DNA of 64,000 nucleotides from VXYL01 sp965200375 (GTDB lineage: Bacteria; Pseudomonadota; Gammaproteobacteria; Pseudomonadales; Azotimanducaceae): positions 3,410,001 to 3,474,000 of the forward strand of contig OZ241353.1 of assembly GCA_965200375.1 (NCBI GenBank), written 5' to 3'. The notes under the pieces are model-generated. The model was not told where the DNA came from and ran no database searches. It was given only the letters and a program-made list of their open reading frames with translations. Shown here one piece after another: positions 10,692-18,981 of this stretch (position 1 is its first letter; each line of letters begins with the position of its first letter). A program made the position numbers and the translations under genes.

Positions 10692-11411
10692 CTACGGCGT
10701 GTGCGCCCTCAGGAAGCCCGCCACCGTCTCCACCGTGCCGTCCTCGGCGGCGTTCTTCCACTGCTCCACCAAACGGGCGTTCGGGGCCAGCGCGGCGATT
10801 TCCCGGGATATGGCCTCCGGGTGGTAGGCGTCGCTGCCCATCAGCACCATGAGCGGCGTCTGGCAGCTGGCGACGAAATCCCGGGAGACGTTGTAGAGAA
10901 ACGGCTGGTCGAACATGTTGGCGCGGAAGCTCGCCCAGGTCTCCGCAGTCACCTCCGGCAGCGTTTCCCGCAGCCCGTCGGCCCACTCGTCGAACATCGC
11001 GAAGAACATGTCGCGGTTGCTGCCGTCGTTGCCGATGGACTGCTGCAGCACGGCCGCGGCCACCCGCTCCGGCGCCCGCTCGACGACGCCGAAGCAGTAG
11101 GGGCCGCCGATGCAGCCGCCGAGCAGGTGGACCTTGTCGATGCCGAGGTGGTCCAGCAGCGCCAGGTGGTCGTCGGCGTAGCTGTGCCAGCCGTCTTCGG
11201 CGGTCACCGGCGCTCGGGACCGGCCGGCATTGCGCTGGTCCATGGCGATCACCCGGAAGTGCGGCGACAGCGTGGCAACGGGATCCCACTCGGTGCCGCG
11301 CCAGAAGGAGATCGCCGAGCGCATGCCGCCCGGCGCGAACAGCAGCAGCGGGAAGCCCGTGCCGCGGATCTCGTAGTGGATGGAGACATCGTCGCGCTCG
11401 AAGGTCGGCAT
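10692..11411 (-). CDS. Alpha/beta-hydrolase fold protein with Cys at the nucleophile position
   Basis: This 239-residue protein shows the alpha/beta-hydrolase core: an oxyanion strand PLLLFAPGGMRS, MDQRNAGRSRAP, and the nucleophile elbow LLGGCIGGPYC, where the usual Ser is Cys. An aspartate follows in VLMGSDAYHPE. The C-terminal segment, where family members carry the catalytic His, reads QWKNAAEDGTVETV and has no His. It may be a Cys-type hydrolase like dienelactone hydrolase, or catalytically altered. The start is ATG 11411. It sits 55 bases downstream of a thiolase-like gene on the same strand. Substrate unknown. Confidence 0.85.
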   Translation of the reverse strand: MPTFERDDVSIHYEIRGTGFPLLLFAPGGMRSAISFWRGTEWDPVATLSPHFRVIAMDQRNAGRSRAPVTAEDGWHSYADDHLALLDHLGIDKVHLLGGCIGGPYCFGVVERAPERVAAAVLQQSIGNDGSNRDMFFAMFDEWADGLRETLPEVTAETWASFRANMFDQPFLYNVSRDFVASCQTPLMVLMGSDAYHPEAISREIAALAPNARLVEQWKNAAEDGTVETVAGFLRAHTP

Positions 11412-11466
11412 GGCGTTCCCTGTCTGTCCGGCGGCTTGCGCCGCCAAGCCTATCAGGCTCGCGTCG

Positions 11467-12939
11467 CTACGCCACTGCGGCGAGCGCACCGGCGCGCAAG
11501 CGCACCGCCCGGCCGCAGAATTCAGCAGTCGCCATGTCTTCGAGCAGGGGCGTGTCCTCCACGTTGACCCAGGTGCGCTCGCCGGCGTCCGTCAGGCAGC
11601 TGACATGGCCGATGGCGGGTTCGTCCTCCGCGTACATCACGGTATAGGACTCGACGGTCGCGGGGCCGTCGTGGCTGGGCAGGCAGCGGCGGCTCGGCAG
11701 CGCGGCGATCTCCTGCTTCACGTCCGCGCAGCGAAAGTCCTGCCGCGGCGGCGCGCCGGCGTAGATGCCGTGGGCGTGCTTGTACAGGTTGCCGCCGTTG
11801 GCCGTCACCAGGGCGTACCCGTCCGGCTGCTCACGCAGCCGCTCCACGGTGCGGGCGATGCTGTGCATCACGTAGTTGTTGAGCGGTCCGCCGCCGAACG
11901 TGAGGCCGCCGGTGACGGTGAGGGGACGTTCCTCGCCGAGCCCGAGCTCGGCGGCGGCGATCTGCACCGCCGAAGGGAAGCAGCTGTAGAGATCCACGAA
12001 GTCCAGGTCCGCCACGTCCACGCCAGCCAGGTCCATGGCGCGGCGGCCGGTGATGCGGATGCCGGGCGAGGTGTGGAAGTTGTCGCGCACCGACGCCGAG
12101 AAGTGGTCGTAGCCTTCGGCGCCGGACACTGGATAGACCATCTTCTCCTCGCGGATGCCGAGCTGCCGGGCCTTCGCCAGCGAGCAGACGACAAGCGCTG
12201 CCGCCATGTCCACGGACAGGTTGGCGTTCATCAGCTTGGTGTACGGCAGGCTCACCCGGCGGTTGCGCGGCCCCGGCGTGCGGATCTCCTCCGGGCTCGC
12301 CGGCGTCCGCAGCCAAGCGTTCGGGTTCCGCTGCGCCACGTCGCTGAAGCGGCTCCACAGGGCGGACACGCGCTTCAGGTGCCCAGAGAAGGTCTCGCCC
12401 CGGGCGTGGCGGATGGCGTTGTCGTACATCGGATACACCTGGATCGCCCGGTTGATGCCCCTGGCGCGTTCGTATTCGTGGTGCTCCGGCTGCTGTTCGG
12501 CGCCGAACACCAGGTCCGGCTGGCCCGGCGCCGGCGTTTCCGGAAGCCGCCTGCCGCGGCGCCGGGCCTTGCCGCTGCTGTAGCCGTTCTCGGCGCCGAC
12601 GACAAGCGCCAGATCGAACTTGCCGGCGAGAATCTGGGCCGCGGTGCGGTTCATCAGCGCCTGGTTCTGGTTGCCGCCGATGAGCGTGCCGACGGTCTGG
12701 GCACCGGCAGCGCCGATGCGCTCGGCAATGGTCGCGGCCGGGTTCCCGTAGCGCCACATGCCGCGCACCACGCGCACCGACTGCGCCTGCGAGAGAAACC
12801 GGCCAACGCCGGCATCCGCCTCCGCCAGGCGCGCCGCCCGCAGCATCATCTCGAGGGGTTCGAGGGCCTCGTCGAGAGATTCGATGCGGTTCAGAAACTG
12901 GCCGACGCCGACGATCACCGGCGTGTTCGGGTTCGGCAT
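11467..12939 (-). CDS. Thiolase-like protein (TLP1-type, acetyl-CoA acetyltransferase superfamily)
   Basis: This 490-residue protein has the thiolase fold, starting PNTPVIVGVGQF and including GGLTFGGGPLNNYVMHS and DFVDLYSCFPSAVQ. At the site where thiolases carry the nucleophilic Cys the sequence reads GGNQNQALMNRTA, with no Cys. That, and the extra C-terminal domain of about 110 residues, match thiolase-like protein type 1, known from mycobacteria and proteobacteria with no proven thiolase activity. The start is ATG 12939, with GGAG 7 bases upstream. It is divergent from the small gene at 13038 and upstream of the alpha/beta-hydrolase gene. A role in acyl-CoA binding or modification is inferred only. 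Confidence 0.85.
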   Translation of the reverse strand: MPNPNTPVIVGVGQFLNRIESLDEALEPLEMMLRAARLAEADAGVGRFLSQAQSVRVVRGMWRYGNPAATIAERIGAAGAQTVGTLIGGNQNQALMNRTAAQILAGKFDLALVVGAENGYSSGKARRRGRRLPETPAPGQPDLVFGAEQQPEHHEYERARGINRAIQVYPMYDNAIRHARGETFSGHLKRVSALWSRFSDVAQRNPNAWLRTPASPEEIRTPGPRNRRVSLPYTKLMNANLSVDMAAALVVCSLAKARQLGIREEKMVYPVSGAEGYDHFSASVRDNFHTSPGIRITGRRAMDLAGVDVADLDFVDLYSCFPSAVQIAAAELGLGEERPLTVTGGLTFGGGPLNNYVMHSIARTVERLREQPDGYALVTANGGNLYKHAHGIYAGAPPRQDFRCADVKQEIAALPSRRCLPSHDGPATVESYTVMYAEDEPAIGHVSCLTDAGERTWVNVEDTPLLEDMATAEFCGRAVRLRAGALAAVA

Positions 12940-13037
12940 GGCTGGCTCCATCGGCAACGCGGGACCCGCACTGGCAGTTGCCGCGCGTTCCAAGGATCAT
13001 ACTCGGCGGACAGACAGCGGTACGGGCAGCATCCGCG

Positions 13038-13259
13038 ATGATCGAGTACAACGGCATCCACGGCGAGTTCCACTGGCAGATCGTCGGGCGCACGCTGCGG
13101 GTGTTCAGCCCCGAACGCCGCATCGGCCTGCTGCGGACCTTCGACAACGTCAACGCGCAGAACTCCGAGCAGGCGCAGTGGTCCGCGCAGGCGAAGATCG
13201 ACCTCAACCTCGATGCGCTGCGCGACCAAGCCGCTAAGATGGTCGCCAACGACCAGTAG
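13038..13259 (+). CDS. Hypothetical protein, 73 residues
   Basis: I do not recognise this small protein. It starts at ATG 13038 (MIEYNGIHGEFHWQIVGRTL) and has mixed, protein-like composition with aromatic residues in its first half and a helical, Gln/Ala-rich second half. No signal peptide or membrane segment is visible. It ends 11 bases before the enoyl-CoA hydratase-fold gene and is likely co-transcribed with it. Confidence 0.6.
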   Translation: MIEYNGIHGEFHWQIVGRTLRVFSPERRIGLLRTFDNVNAQNSEQAQWSAQAKIDLNLDALRDQAAKMVANDQ

Positions 13260-13270
13260 ACGGGGAGACC

Positions 13271-14209
13271 ATGCCCTATTCCGACATCCTCTACGAGACC
13301 GACGGCCGCCTCGCGTTCGTCACGCTGAACCGGCCGGAGAAGCTGAACGCGCTGAGCAACAACCTGCGCGGCGAGGTGATGGACGCGATGCGCGAGGCCG
13401 AGAGCGACGACGAAGTGGGCGTCGTGGTGCTGCGGGCCGCCGGCCGGGCCTTTTCGGCCGGCTACGACCTCTCCCCGGCCCGGGCCGCGGACAGCTTCGA
13501 GTTCGTCAGCCCCCGATCGGGCCTGCCGGACACCGGCTCCACCCATCCGGGCAAGACCCAGTGGGCCCGCCACGTGGTGATGACCAACTGGATCGTCTGG
13601 GAACTCGCCAAGCCGGTGGTGGCGCAGATCCAGGGCCACTGCCTGGCCGGCGGCACCGAGCTGGCGACGGTGTGCGACTTCCGCATCTGCGCCGAGGATG
13701 CCAAGGTCGGCTATCCCCCGGTGCGGGCCATGACCACCATGGACATGATGTGGACGCCCTGGCATCTGCCGCCCTGCAAGGCGCGGGAGTTCGCCTACAT
13801 CGGCGATTCCTTCTCTGGAACCGAGATGGCTCGCCTCGGCTGGGCCAACTACGCCGTGCCGGCCGCCGAACTCGCCGACTTCACGGAACGCTTCGCCCGC
13901 CGCATGGCGCATGTGGACAACGAGATGCTGATGTACTCGAAGCGGGCCGTGAACCGCCAGTACGAAACCCAGGGCATCCGCGACGGCTTGCACTCGGGCA
14001 CCGAGATCCAGGCCCTGTCGGCGCAGCGCGACGCCGCTGCCGAGTGGGGCCGGCGGGTGCGCGAGGACGGCCTGAAGGCGGCGTTGGAGTGGCGCGACGG
14101 GCCGTTCCGGGACTTCCGCGGCGCCTACGACAGCGCCCCGAAGGAGCGGCCTGTCGCTGGCATGGAGAAGCCGTCCGCGAAGGAGACGGGCGTCCGCTAC
14201 GGCGACTGA
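13271..14209 (+). CDS. Enoyl-CoA hydratase/isomerase family protein
   Basis: This 312-residue protein has the crotonase fold. The oxyanion-hole segments are RAFSAGYDLS (about residues 59-68) and GHCLAGGTELATVCDF (122-137). One catalytic glutamate position is kept (E130 in GGTE), but the second, normally in a GxPE motif, reads GYPP (147-150), so it may not be a standard hydratase; isomerase, lyase or hydrolase roles are possible. The start ATG is preceded by GGGGAG. It follows a 73-residue gene by 11 bases and ends 45 bases from the 3' end of the split tRNA-Ile gene on the opposite strand. Confidence 0.88.
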   Translation: MPYSDILYETDGRLAFVTLNRPEKLNALSNNLRGEVMDAMREAESDDEVGVVVLRAAGRAFSAGYDLSPARAADSFEFVSPRSGLPDTGSTHPGKTQWARHVVMTNWIVWELAKPVVAQIQGHCLAGGTELATVCDFRICAEDAKVGYPPVRAMTTMDMMWTPWHLPPCKAREFAYIGDSFSGTEMARLGWANYAVPAAELADFTERFARRMAHVDNEMLMYSKRAVNRQYETQGIRDGLHSGTEIQALSAQRDAAAEWGRRVREDGLKAALEWRDGPFRDFRGAYDSAPKERPVAGMEKPSAKETGVRYGD

Positions 14210-14254
14210 GGGGACAGGCCAGAAACCGGCCCATGCCGAAGCCTCGACAGATAT

Positions 14255-14636
14255 TGGTGGGCCCACCAGGATTCGAACCTGGGACCGATGGATTCGCGTT
14301 GCCCCGGCGTTTCCGCCGGGCGCGGACTATCTCACCACCCTCGTCGGGTTGGCCCGGCGAGGGTGCGGGACGCTCCAGCCTGTCATCAAGGGCGCTCGGC
14401 ACGCGCTGCGCGCCAGCCCTCAGGTAGTCTCTGCACCTTCCGGCGGTGTACCGCCGGCTTGGCTCAGGATTGCCGTGGCGCCGAGCCGGCGCCGACGGTT
14501 TCCCTGAGTTCATCCCGTTCATCCGCCGCCTCGCGGCGACGGCGCACCACCTGCGCTGGGCAAGCTGCGCTCAAGGCGCACCGTTGCCCGCGCTCCAGCG
14601 ATGAGTCCACTGCTCTAACCACTGAGCTATAGGCCC
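14255..14636 (-). tRNA. tRNA-Ile (CAT) interrupted by a group I intron
   Basis: On the minus strand, exon 1 (14601-14636, 36 nt) starts GGGCCTATAGCTCAGTGG and ends ACTCAT; exon 2 (14255-14294, 40 nt) starts AATCCATCGG and ends GGGCCCACCA. Joined they make a 76-nt cloverleaf with encoded CCA. The acceptor stem pairs GGGCCTA with TGGGCCC, and the anticodon stem GTGGA/TCCAT encloses loop CTCATAA. The CAT anticodon with this scaffold matches the bacterial isoleucine tRNA whose C34 is modified to lysidine. The gene lies 61 bases downstream of frr on the same strand. Confidence 0.93.
14295..14600 (-). ncRNA. Group I intron (subgroup IC3-like) in the tRNA-Ile anticodon loop
   Basis: The 306-nt insert follows the T of the CAT anticodon and ends in G, as group I introns do. 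Conserved core elements are in order on the minus strand: P near CTCAGGGAAACC, Q near AATCCTGAGCC, R as GGTGCAGAGACTACC and S as GAGATAGTCC. These can form P4/P6 and P7 (AGACTA with TAGTC). No open reading frame for a homing endonuclease is seen inside. Position and type recall the intron in Azoarcus tRNA-Ile. Several GC-rich hairpins (for example GCCGGCGGTACACCGCCGG) would be peripheral domains. Self-splicing is predicted, not shown. Confidence 0.9.
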
Positions 14637-14697
14637 TTGCCGGGCAGTCTATCGCAACTGGCCCTGCGGCTTGCGACGCTTCGGAAGCGCGGGGCGC

Positions 14698-15255
14698 CTA
14701 TATCTCGAGCAGGTCCGACTCCTTGGCTGCCAAGGCCGCGTCGGCACGAGCGACGTGGTCGTCGGTGAGACGCTGCATGGCCTCCTCCGAGCGGCGGCCG
14801 TCGTCCTCCGTAGCCTCCTTCTCACGCACCAGCTCGCGGATGTCGGCGATGGCCTCCCGGCGGATGTTGCGGATGGCGACCCGCGCCTGCTCCGCTTCCT
14901 GGCGGGCCTGGCGGATGAGGTCCCGCCGGTTCTCCTCCGTCAGCGGCGGCATCGGCAGACGGACAGCGTCGCTGCTGCTCGCCGGCGTGAGGCCCAGGTC
15001 GCTTTTCAGGATGGCCTTCTCGATGTCCGGCACCAGGCGCTTCTCCCAGGGCGAGATCAGCAGGCTGCGGGCCTCCTCCACGGCGATCGTGGCCACTTGC
15101 TTCAACGGCGTCGGGGTGCCGTAGTAGTCCACCTCCACGCCGTCCAGGATGGCCGGACTGGCGCGTCCCGTGCGGATGCGGGAGAAGGCGCTGCCGAGGG
15201 CTTGCAGGGATTTCCCCATGCGCTCGGCGGCATCCTGCTTGATTTCGTCGATCAC
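14698..15255 (-). CDS. frr: Ribosome recycling factor
   Basis: The 185-residue product equals the usual RRF length. It has the characteristic SRIRTGRASPAILDGVEVDY, YYGTPTPLKQVA, SPWEKRLVPDIEKAI, LTEENRRDLIRQAR and the C-terminal three-helix-bundle repeats. RRF works with EF-G to split post-termination ribosomes in the cytoplasm. The start is GTG 15255 (MIDEIKQD by initiator decoding). It lies 35 bases downstream of pyrH, the normal pyrH-frr pair, and upstream of the intron-split tRNA-Ile. Confidence 0.97.
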   Translation of the reverse strand: MIDEIKQDAAERMGKSLQALGSAFSRIRTGRASPAILDGVEVDYYGTPTPLKQVATIAVEEARSLLISPWEKRLVPDIEKAILKSDLGLTPASSSDAVRLPMPPLTEENRRDLIRQARQEAEQARVAIRNIRREAIADIRELVREKEATEDDGRRSEEAMQRLTDDHVARADAALAAKESDLLEI

Positions 15256-15290
15256 GGGGCGAACACCAGTCGATTTGCTGCGAGAACCGC

Positions 15291-15989
15291 TCAAGCGCAG
15301 ACGCGAGTGCCAACCTTGGCGCCCGCGGCCACCTTCGTCAACGTTCCCGGCACGCCGATGTCGCATACCACCAGCGGCAGGGCGTATTCCTCGCACAGGG
15401 CAATCGCCGTCATGTCCATCACCCGCAAGCGCCGCGTCAGAACCTCGCGGTAGGTCAAGTTCTCCAGGCGTTCCGCAGCGGGGTCGCGCTGCGGATCCGC
15501 GCTGTAGACGCCATCCACCTTGGTGGCCTTCACCACCAGATCCGCGCCCACCTCGACGCCGCGCAGACAGGCTGCGGTGTCGGTGGTGAACAGCGGATTG
15601 CCGGTGCCGCCAGCGAGCAGCACCACTTCGCCAGCGGCCAGCCGCGCCCGTGCCGTCGCTGCCGAGTAGCCAGGCGCCACCTGGGCGATCGCATGGGAGG
15701 AGAGCAGCGTCGCAGCCGCCCCGGCTCGGCGCAGCGCATCCCGGAACGCCAGAGCGTTGATGATGGTGGCCAGCATGCCCATGTGATCGCCGGTCACTCG
15801 ATCTATGCCGGCGTCGGCGAGGGTTGCGCCCCGGCACAGGTTGCCGCCGCCGAGCACCAGCGCCAGCTCGGTGCCGCCAGTGGCGGCGGCCACCACTTCC
15901 TCCGCCAGCGTTCGCAGCACCGTAGCGTCGAGGCCGCGCCCGGCAGCCCCGCCGAGGGCTTCGCCGGAGAGTTTGACCATCAGGCGCAC
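15291..15989 (-). CDS. pyrH: Uridylate kinase (UMP kinase)
   Basis: The 232-residue product phosphorylates UMP to UDP in pyrimidine synthesis. Family hallmarks visible are MVKLSGEAL near the N-terminus, LVLGGGNLCRG, TGDHMGMLATIINALAF, GGTGNPLFTTDTAA, VVKATKVDGVYSADP and ALPLVVCDIG. The start is GTG 15989, preceded by GGGGAG with good spacing; the frame extends further upstream without family similarity. In most gammaproteobacteria pyrH follows rpsB-tsf; here rpsB-tsf is about 34 kb away on the other strand, so pyrH-frr has its own promoter region shared with rpoE. Confidence 0.97.
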   Translation of the reverse strand: MRLMVKLSGEALGGAAGRGLDATVLRTLAEEVVAAATGGTELALVLGGGNLCRGATLADAGIDRVTGDHMGMLATIINALAFRDALRRAGAAATLLSSHAIAQVAPGYSAATARARLAAGEVVLLAGGTGNPLFTTDTAACLRGVEVGADLVVKATKVDGVYSADPQRDPAAERLENLTYREVLTRRLRVMDMTAIALCEEYALPLVVCDIGVPGTLTKVAAGAKVGTRVCA

Positions 15990-16010
15990 GAAGGCTCCCC
16001 TTGCCAGCCC

Positions 16011-16035
16011 GCAACCGTCCCTTGGTTGCGATAAT
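16011..16035 (+). promoter_or_regulatory. Possible promoter/hairpin between pyrH and rpoE
   Basis: A 6-bp inverted repeat (GCAACC ... GGTTGC, 16011-16029) abuts GATAAT (16030-16035), a good -10 match facing rpoE. No convincing -35 at 16-18 bases was found and no clear sigma-E type GAACTT element, so this is tentative. Confidence 0.3.
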
Positions 16036-16118
16036 GCGCGGCCGCGCACCGCCGCGTCGAAGCCGACGACGCGACGAGCGGACCACGCCGCGCCAGCCGA
16101 GAAGACGGAGACTACCGC

Positions 16119-16694
16119 TTGAGCGCCGACACCGACAAGGAACTGGTGCGGCGCGTTCAACGCGGCGACCGCCGGGCCTTCGACCTGCTGTTCCTGCGCT
16201 ACCAGCACAAGATACACGCCCTGGTCGGGCGCTACCTGCCCCACGACGACGTCGACGACGTCGTCCAGGAAGCCTTCATCAAGGCGTTCCGGGCGCTGCC
16301 GAGATTTCGCGGCGACAGCGCCTTCTACACTTGGCTGTACCGCATCGCCATCAACGCCGCCAAGAACCTCTTGGCGTCCCGAAGCCGCCGGCCGCAGGCG
16401 GTAGTGCTGGACGCCGACGACGCCACGGGAGAAGCGGCCGAAGCGCTCAAGGACGAGGAGGACCCCGAAGGCGCCCTGCGCGGCGACGAACTCAAGGCCG
16501 CGGTGGCGCGGGCCTTGGAGGCGCTGCCGGAGGATTTGCGCTCGGCGCTAACTCTTAGGGAGTTCGATGGTCTAAGCTACGCGGAGATTGCAGCGATCAT
16601 GGCTTGCCCGGTGGGCACGGTGAGGTCCCGCATTTTCCGGGCGCGGGAGTCGGTGGACCGGCACATTCGCCCGTTGCTGGACCAGCGCAACTGA
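16119..16694 (+). CDS. rpoE: RNA polymerase sigma-E factor
   Basis: The 191-residue ECF sigma factor controls the envelope-stress response. Region 2 is seen in QRGDRRAFDLLFLRYQHKI and DDVDDVVQEAFIKAFRALP, and region 4 in ALEALPEDLRSALTLREFDG, SYAEIAAIMACPVGTVRSRI. The start is TTG 16119, 191 residues being normal for the family. It is followed by rseA (23-base gap), rseB and rseC in the standard order, so the operon encodes the factor with its anti-sigma control system. Confidence 0.96.
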   Translation: MSADTDKELVRRVQRGDRRAFDLLFLRYQHKIHALVGRYLPHDDVDDVVQEAFIKAFRALPRFRGDSAFYTWLYRIAINAAKNLLASRSRRPQAVVLDADDATGEAAEALKDEEDPEGALRGDELKAAVARALEALPEDLRSALTLREFDGLSYAEIAAIMACPVGTVRSRIFRARESVDRHIRPLLDQRN

Positions 16695-16717
16695 GTCGAC
16701 AAGGGAGTTCGGCGCCG

Positions 16718-17356
16718 ATGGCGAGCGATGACGAACCGACGATGACGAGAGCAACCGAACGGCGCCTGCAGGAATCCCTGTCGGCGGCGATAGACGGCGA
16801 GGCAGCGCCGCTGGAACTGCGTCGCGTGCTGAACGCCGTGGCGGAGGATGCCGATCTGCTGGCCCGTTGGCGCAGCGCCCATGTGATCGGCAGCGTCATT
16901 CGCGGCGAGACCCCGGCGGCCGAGGCGCAGCCGCCGCAGCTGGACAGCGCCTCCGGGAACGGTCCCGAAGCAACGGCAGCGGGCCGGCAGTGGCGCTGGC
17001 TCGGGCCGGTCGCCGGCGGTGCCGTCGCGGCGAGCGCCGCCTTGGCGGTGGTCGTGGTGTTCGGCGGCCGCCTGGCCAGAACGGCCGTGGACCTGGCGGC
17101 CGGCGACGTCCACGGCGCACCCGTGTCGGCGCCGGCGAAACCGGCGCCGGAGCAGCCGCAGCTAGCAGACGGCCGCAGCCCGGCATTGCCGCTGATCGCG
17201 CCATCGGAGCAGGACGTGCGCCGGGCCAACGCCTACCTCCTGCAGCACGCTCGGCATGCTGCGGCCTCGGCGCGGCCAGCGGCCATGCCGTTCGTCAAGG
17301 CGCTGGCCCACGACGGCCGCATTCGCGCCGCCGCCGCGCCGCCACGGAACGACTAG
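16718..17356 (+). CDS. rseA: Anti-sigma-E factor RseA
   Basis: The 212-residue inner-membrane protein should hold RpoE inactive until proteolysis by DegS/RseP. The N-terminal sigma-binding domain resembles RseA (ERRLQESLSAAIDGEA, DADLLARWRSAHVIGSVIRG); a transmembrane segment follows at about residues 96-116 (VAGGAVAASAALAVVVVF); the rest is an Ala/Pro-rich periplasmic part. The start is ATG 16718, with GGGAG upstream. Position between rpoE and rseB supports the call. Confidence 0.92.
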   Translation: MASDDEPTMTRATERRLQESLSAAIDGEAAPLELRRVLNAVAEDADLLARWRSAHVIGSVIRGETPAAEAQPPQLDSASGNGPEATAAGRQWRWLGPVAGGAVAASAALAVVVVFGGRLARTAVDLAAGDVHGAPVSAPAKPAPEQPQLADGRSPALPLIAPSEQDVRRANAYLLQHARHAAASARPAAMPFVKALAHDGRIRAAAAPPRND

Positions 17357-17376
17357 GCCGTCGCTCTCCGGCCGCC

Positions 17377-18513
17377 GTGGCGAACCAGCTGCTCCGCGCT
17401 CCGAGCAACGGCAGGCGGCCGCTTCTCCCGGTAGGCTGCCGCGGCGCCGCGGCGTCCTTTGTCGCTGCCGCCCTCGCGGTCGCTGCCGCTTCGGGGCATG
17501 CCGCGCCGACCGAGTCCAAGACTCCCCGCGAGTGGCTGCATGCCATGGACGGCGCCTTCCGCAACCTCGACTACGACGGCGTGTTCAGCTACTACACCGC
17601 CGAACGCGCCCAGCAGCTCGCGCCGCCGGTGCCAGCTCCGGCTGCCGAGCAACCCGAGCGAACCCTCGGCTTCGGCGTAGGCCTGCGCACACAGACCCGC
17701 CTGGCCACCTACAGAGTGGTCCACAAGGTCGTCAACGGCATCGAACGGGAGCGCATCGAACATTTGGACGGGCCGCCACGCGAGGTGCTGCGGGTGGGCG
17801 AGCGCATCGTCGGGGTGCTGCAACCCGGGGACCGGCTGCTGGCCCTCGAGGGCACCCTGCCGGCAACCCCCTACGTTGGCGTCTTCGCTCGTCGATTCGA
17901 CCACATGAGCGACAACTACCATGTTGCGGCAAGCGGCCGGGGTCGCATTGCCGGCCGGCCGGCGGTGCGCCTCGGCGTAACGCCGAGGGATCAGGACCGA
18001 TTCGGCTATCGGCTCTGGCTGGACGAAGCCACCGGCCTGCTGCTGCGCTCGGAACTGCACGACGTGCAGGAAGCCAAGCTCGAGATCTTCCAGTTCGTCT
18101 CGGTACGCATCGGCGGCGTCGAGGCGGAAGATCTGGCGCCGACCACGCCGAACGCCGTGCTGCACGACCTGGCGCAGCCAGCCGCGCCGCCAGGGCCGGC
18201 GTCGGCTTCCGCCTCGACGTGGCGCGCCGGCTGGGTGCCAAGGGGGTTCCGCATGGCCAGCGCCAGCGGTGCACCCCTCGCCGGTTCCGCGGTGAGCGCA
18301 CTGGTCTACAGCGACGGCCTGGCCGCTTTCTCCGTGTTCATCGAAGCGATGCCGGAGGGCGGCGCCGCCAACGTCGTCTCGCGTCGAGGCGCCACGGTGG
18401 TGCTCACCCACGCCAAGTCCGGCGGCGGCGGGCATCTGGTTACGGTGGTCGGCGAAGTGCCGGTGGCCACGGCGCGGCGCGTGGCCGCCGGCGTCTATCG
18501 ACAGGCCGAATGA
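17377..18513 (+). CDS. rseB: Sigma-E regulatory protein RseB
   Basis: The 378-residue periplasmic protein binds RseA and shields it from DegS, sensing lipoprotein or LPS signals. It has an N-terminal signal sequence (ASFVAAALAVAAASGHA), then an RseB/LolA-like domain (PREWLHAMDGAFRNLDYDGVF, RERIEHLDGPPREVLRVG) and a C-terminal domain (WVPRGFRMAS, ALVYSDGLAAFSVFIE). GTG 17377 is chosen because it gives a complete signal peptide just after the rseA stop; no ATG is near and the ribosome-binding site is weak. It overlaps rseC by four bases (ATGA). Confidence 0.92.
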   Translation: MANQLLRAPSNGRRPLLPVGCRGAAASFVAAALAVAAASGHAAPTESKTPREWLHAMDGAFRNLDYDGVFSYYTAERAQQLAPPVPAPAAEQPERTLGFGVGLRTQTRLATYRVVHKVVNGIERERIEHLDGPPREVLRVGERIVGVLQPGDRLLALEGTLPATPYVGVFARRFDHMSDNYHVAASGRGRIAGRPAVRLGVTPRDQDRFGYRLWLDEATGLLLRSELHDVQEAKLEIFQFVSVRIGGVEAEDLAPTTPNAVLHDLAQPAAPPGPASASASTWRAGWVPRGFRMASASGAPLAGSAVSALVYSDGLAAFSVFIEAMPEGGAANVVSRRGATVVLTHAKSGGGGHLVTVVGEVPVATARRVAAGVYRQAE

Positions 18514-18911
18514 AGCGGACAGCGCGAACCGGCGTGGTGGTTCGCGGCGCCGACGGGCGCTTGACCGTGGCCTTCGACCAGCAACGCTGCGGCGGCTGCG
18601 ACGGCCGCTGCGGACTCCGCCTCGGCCGTACCCCGTCGCTGGCGCTGCCGTGCCTTCGCTTGGGCAGCCCGGTGGAGGTGGTTGTGGCGACGAGGCAGCT
18701 CCTGGGCCGCGCCGCGGTGGTGTTCGGCGTGCCGGTGGCGGCCGTGGTCGGGTTCGCCGCGTTGGCCGAAAGCGCCGCCTGGCCCGAACCGCTGGCGCTC
18801 GGCGCCGCGGCGGTCGGACTGGCCGTCCCGCTTCTGCTGCGGCCCTTCGAGCGGCGGCAGCGGTGCTCCGTGGTCGAGCGGGACCAAGCGCTGCGCGTCG
18901 AATTGCGCTGA
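18510..18911 (+). CDS. rseC: RseC-family (SoxR-reducing/sigma-E modulating) membrane protein
   Basis: This 133-residue protein matches the short RseC family: an N-terminal Cys cluster (CGGCDGRCG, Cys at about residues 27, 30 and 34), then two hydrophobic membrane segments (residues about 67-110). RseC modulates sigma-E and, in relatives, helps reduce SoxR. The ATG overlaps the rseB TGA, so translation is coupled. It is the last gene of the rpoE operon; lepA begins 70 bases later. Confidence 0.85.
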   Translation: MKRTARTGVVVRGADGRLTVAFDQQRCGGCDGRCGLRLGRTPSLALPCLRLGSPVEVVVATRQLLGRAAVVFGVPVAAVVGFAALAESAAWPEPLALGAAAVGLAVPLLLRPFERRQRCSVVERDQALRVELR

Positions 18912-18981
18912 TGCGGCTACCCGCGAACCGATCCGCAGGCGCACCGGCGCTGCCGTCGGCAACGCCGGAACGCGGCAAGCG

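Noticed and set aside
11831..14266. Long minus-strand frame crossing the thiolase-like and enoyl-CoA hydratase genes
   Set aside because: It is antisense to the hydratase-fold gene and out of frame with the thiolase-like gene; no recognisable domain.
14255..14636. Two separate broken tRNA fragments
   Set aside because: The halves are complementary in every stem and meet exactly in the anticodon loop, with a group I core between them, so an intron is the better explanation.
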